Origin: Arbacia lixula
Taxonomy: Eukaryota; Echinodermata; Echinoidea; Arbacioida; Arbaciidae
Reading direction: 5' to 3'
Length of the DNA: 64,000 nucleotides
NCBI GenBank assembly: GCA_963669155.1
Contig: OZ022595.1
Location: 4,190,642-4,254,641, forward strand
In this document: positions 60,331 through 64,000 of the stretch, one piece after another
How positions within the stretch are numbered: the first letter of the stretch is position 1
Layout of the letters: the number at the start of each line of letters is the position of its first letter
The notes under the pieces: model-generated
Database searches by the model: none
The model's input: only the letters and a program-made list of their open reading frames with translations
Told to the model about the DNA's origin: nothing
Program-made: the position numbers and the translations under genes

Positions 60331-61260
60331 GAAAATAATTTACAAAACATGCACCTATAAAATAAAACACTGAAGAACGACTTGAAACATGAATACCATA
60401 TACGTGCAGGGTAAGATGTTTTTGACTTCCCATCTAATTTTGCTTTAAAATTTATATTGTTGATTTCACATTTCTCACAAAATGTAAAACTAAGCTGTAC
60501 TTACTATTAAGTACAATGACTCACGGTAATTCATTAACTGTCTGAAAGATTGGTAAGTTCCTTTCAAAATAAAGAATAAAACGTGTTCCAAAGACCTTTC
60601 GTTTTGTGTAGGGCTTGTGTTTGGTTTTAGTAAACGTGGTAAAAGAAATTAAGCTGAATTAACAGTTTCAGTTATTCAGTCCGATATCTTCTAATAAACG
60701 AATGAAATTAAATAAGGCATAGCTTAAACTTGTACAAATGGATCAATAATATCCAGATCAAATGATAAACATATTGTACATAATCACCACGCTTCTCAGT
60801 GCATAGGTTTGGACTAAGAAACTTCACTGAAGTCAAGATAAGATAACTATGTACGGATTTTTTAGTGTTTGCTTCTATTGCTTAAGCGTTGGGAGGGGGT
60901 AGCTTGATTAGGCAAGAGTGAAAACTGTCAACCTTATTCGTATTTACCTCACCAGATGTCCGTAATTCCCCAATTTTGGTCGGGGAATAGCGGACATCTA
61001 TGACAATACTTTTTAAAAGATAACTTTAAAAAGAATTAACGCCGCTTGCCTCTATCCATGCCATAATGAGGGTATACCACACAGGTACATTATACGATGT
61101 CCATTTGATGATGGGACTACTCGTCATGCTCGTTGTGCTAATACAGAAGTTTGAAATGATATGTCCGTATTTACCCCGCTCTCCCCTATTACTGTCGTTC
61201 ATGCAATTTCACAAGCACAAACTCTAGATTTTACTTGTCAACGAATCATGATGGGTAATG
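60331..61260. other. AT-rich stretch downstream of the dehydrogenase
   Basis: No exon is recognised. Probably includes the dehydrogenase 3' UTR on the minus strand. A short inverted pair (gatgtccgtaattccccaat and ggggaatagcggacatc) lies at about 60954-60999. Confidence 0.4.
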
Positions 61261-62282
61261 TCACTTCTTGTTCCTGTCAATGTTGTAGATATCGTAGTAA
61301 TAAGACAGAGGTCTGACGTCATGCCTCACAATGTTCAATTCATCGTTTGTTGGTTGACCAATCAGCAGCCTGGAATAGTCCAACCACAAACTGCCATCCT
61401 CATCGCCGTGCTTCCTGGCCAAGACGTCGCGCACGTAGTCGCTCGTGCAGATGCGGAAAGGCGCCTGCTCATCTTCGATCGTCTGCTCGACAACCTCGGC
61501 GATCTCATTCGCCGTTTGGGCTAGATCCTTGAAGTGATATCTGGATGCGAGTGAACATGCGATGACAAAATAGAAGGATGTTATGAGCAGCTCTTTGAGT
61601 GTCACATGTGAATCATTTCACCATCAATACACACAAACCTCATAGACCAGCATTAATCAGGCACATAAAGGGATAAGTGTATCAGCAGCATAATAAACAT
61701 GTATAATTGTACATTTTAGTGATGGTAATCGATGATTGTGTAGAGCGATTATATAAAGTACATCTTTTTTTTACAGATTCAGATATTTCATCACATGTTG
61801 GTCATAATAGTAGCAAGAAACGGCGTTGTATAGATATCCACCCTTTTAAAACATCCTTGCTGGACTTACTTGCGTTCACATGTGATGTGAAAATACGTAC
61901 AAGGGAAAAGTGCGTCGAGGTTGGACTATATCAAGACATTATTGGCGGGAAAAGGAAGTCATGAGTTTAGAATCGAGACCAGCGTCGTCACAAAGACGGT
62001 AAATCCGACAAATCTCACTTGATTGTTGGTTCGAACGTCTTGATGTGATTTGCTGTGATGGGATCCATCTCGTCAGAGCTAGCGGTCGCGATCTGCCCCG
62101 TCTCCTTCATGTTCTTGATGATATCGGTCTCCACTGCCGCTGCGCAGACTGTGTGAAACCTATGCAAAGATTGAGAAACAGAGACAAATACACGGGAAGG
62201 ACAATGAGTGAGTAAGAGAAGATAGATAGAGAGAGTGTCTGTGTGTGTGTGGTGAAGGGGGGGGGGCAATAACAAAGGCAGA

Positions 62283-62325
<43 letters not shown>

Positions 62326-63144
62326 GGGGGGAGAAAGCGAGAGATAAGGTGTGAATCAATACTAAGGAGAAAACCAAGAAACATAATTATGTAGGATGAA
62401 GAGATAAATAATGACATAGCTGCCGGAAGTGAAGGAGGAGGGGTGGGGCGTCATGAGGTATGTGGTGGATGGAGCCCGCAAGTATCCTGTACCCATATGT
62501 CACTTGAGATGGGCGCAAAACTCCTGTTGATCTTTGCACCAAATTTCACTACCAAATACTTATATTACTCACAATTGCCGTTTGATTACCTTTCTTCTGA
62601 TAATTTCCTTTCATTTTACACCTAGATTAAGAAAGAACTACCAATAGCGCAGGCCATGTGCACCCAAATTAAAATTTAACGTAGCAATATTTTCTTGCTT
62701 AACAGGTCATAATTGAAAATGCATCTTTCCTTCAAACGTATAGTGTCTAATTGAAAGAAACCTGGATATAACGATATACGGCTAATTATGCAAAGTGATA
62801 TATGTATGGTGAGAAATGGAAAGAAAGTGAGATAGAGAATGAGATAATTCTTAACAAGTGAATGACTGTGCTCAAGAGCGAGAAAGGCAATATTCACCAG
62901 CATTTCTTGACGTTTTTCTGAAATCGATCAACTTGTTTATAAACATAATTAGCGTACATATAACACAGTGAGTAATGCTGCAAATTAAATCTTAGGAGCG
63001 TGTAAAAAGCAGTGGATTAAGAATGGATTGATTTATGTTTTCTTTCTCACCTAATATTGAAGGCTTCCATTCTGCTTGCTAGTGCTTCAACGAGCCCCTC
63101 AACACCATGCTTGGACGACACGTAGATATCGTACAGGGGATAAC
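61261..63144 (-). CDS. Short-chain dehydrogenase (RDH8/HSD17B1-like), 3' exons only
   Basis: NAD(P)-dependent oxidoreductase of the SDR family; relatives reduce retinal or oxidise 17-beta steroids. Three exons are seen: 63144-63051, 62159-62019, 61540-61261. Junctions agree in phase: FNI-R-FHTV and PTI-K-YHF. The first visible exon has the catalytic YxxxK (YVSSK in GYPLYDIYVSSKHGVEG), then EALASRMEAFNIR. The second continues the substrate-side region (CAAAVETDII). The last covers the C-terminal helix part (KDLAQTANEIAEVVEQTIED) and ends at 61261. The N-terminal Rossmann half with the TGxxxGIG cofactor motif must lie above 63144 or outside the window; the visible first exon starts mid-codon at an acceptor (ttgaag). 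A usual relative has about 300 residues; about 171 are seen. The exact substrate is unknown. Confidence 0.82.
62225..62340. repeat. (GA)n and poly-G low-complexity tract in dehydrogenase intron
   Basis: GT run, G-run (62257-62266) and GA repeats (62287-62322) in the intron following the 62159-62019 exon's acceptor side. Frames on either strand are compositional. Confidence 0.85.
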
Positions 63145-64000
63145 CTTCAAAGTTAAGTCAGGAGAAAGGAATGTAAACTTGTAAAACAAAACACACTTCA
63201 TAATTCATAACATTCAGAATATGATGAGAAAACAAGTATCAACTGGTCACTGCTACGTCACTTGTGTACTGTACGATCTGATCAGGCCACTGTCTGCTCT
63301 CAACCGCCGAGTGCGCACCATACCAAGAATTACCCGGAAGTCACACGGAGTTGTGTGCGGTATGATTCCATGAATTGCTCTTCTTCTGTTTTTGATAACG
63401 GAATAAAATATTTTTCATGGAGGTATGCGTGTTAAAAGATGTTTGTAATGATGTATCAAGTGCACAGGTAAAAGGATGCATATCATTTCTAGAAAATGGA
63501 CATCAACAAATAAAATTGAACACAACATATGGGAGAGCACCTCGCCCGTGATGTCATAAAATCAAAATATTCAAAGATCATAAATTTCTTATTCTATGAC
63601 GGATTTTCCAGACCTTTACTTATATGTTTCTTTCATGTGTCGGCTTTTATTGAAACCAACTTAATTTCAGGGTGACTATCCCTTTATTACGCTTCCAATG
63701 CGCTTTGTGCGCTCTCAGTGCGTTCTAGCTTGTCTACTTCCCCATCAATACGCTCATGTAGTTCATGTTGTGCTGTCACGGCCATGTATGCGGCTCCCTA
63801 CCGCTCTCATCAAAGCGCTGACCATCTGCGTTTGTTTCGAGCGTCACCAAAACCAGCCGAGGTTGTGTGCTTAAGGAAGCTCTAGGTGACTACGACGTTT
63901 CCACTATGTCATCAGATCATTTGCAGTAGATACCTTTACACTGCGCTCTATTTCATAGAGGGCGCACAGAGCATTGTGATATGCACAAGGTCGCAGTGAG
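63145..64000. other. Upstream intron of the dehydrogenase
   Basis: Sequence upstream (on the minus strand) of the first visible dehydrogenase exon. No further exon with SDR motifs was found up to the window edge. Confidence 0.45.

Overview
This is a 64-kb piece of an AT-rich animal nuclear genome. All recognisable genes are split by GT-AG introns, and the spaces between them are packed with fragments of non-LTR (LINE) and Penelope-like retroelements, terminal-inverted-repeat MITEs, foldback elements, a SINE-like repeat, microsatellites and long poly-G/poly-C runs. Gene families and repeat load fit an invertebrate metazoan, plausibly a marine deuterostome, but the sequence alone does not fix the phylum. 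No bacterial, organellar or viral genes were recognised.

Four protein genes can be rebuilt by joining exons with matching splice phases. (1) A rhodopsin-class GPCR, plus strand, three coding exons (4846-7740), 531 aa, with a possible promoter and 5'-UTR exon near 316-521. (2) A deoxyhypusine synthase family gene, minus strand, nine coding exons (27229 down to 19106), 416 aa; the catalytic lysine is kept, but it has a basic N-terminal extension and two changes in the NAD-binding loop. (3) An SLC16-like monocarboxylate transporter, minus strand, four exons (51702 down to 48729). (4) The 3' part of a short-chain dehydrogenase of the RDH8/HSD17B1 type, minus strand, three exons (63144 down to 61261), whose 5' exons lie beyond the window. 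These genes show no operon-like or pathway link; they are simply neighbours.

Layout: 1-4815 is upstream sequence or a first intron of the GPCR, full of repeats. 7741-19105 is intergenic, with a complete long-TIR MITE (10.1-10.7 kb) and a 5'-truncated LINE with an 11-bp target-site duplication (14.1-15.2 kb). 19106-27229 is the deoxyhypusine synthase gene, with a GC-rich TIR element in its third intron. 27250-48700 is a repeat-dense stretch: SINE, LINE between 630-bp direct repeats, histone H2A orphon pseudogene, nested MITEs, foldbacks, an unknown coding repeat and a Penelope GIY-YIG remnant. 48729-51702 is the transporter, with a MITE about 60 bp upstream of its first recognised exon. 52-61 kb holds LINE remnants, a ~140-bp minisatellite and a nearly perfect 778-bp palindrome at 58886-59663. 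61261-64000 is the dehydrogenase.

The most unusual structures are the 778-bp palindrome (one mismatch noticed in 389-bp arms, no spacer), the deoxyhypusine synthase with a possible mitochondrial presequence, the long direct repeats bracketing a LINE, and a histone H2A body embedded between CA repeats. All family assignments were made by eye from translated motifs; no database search was run.
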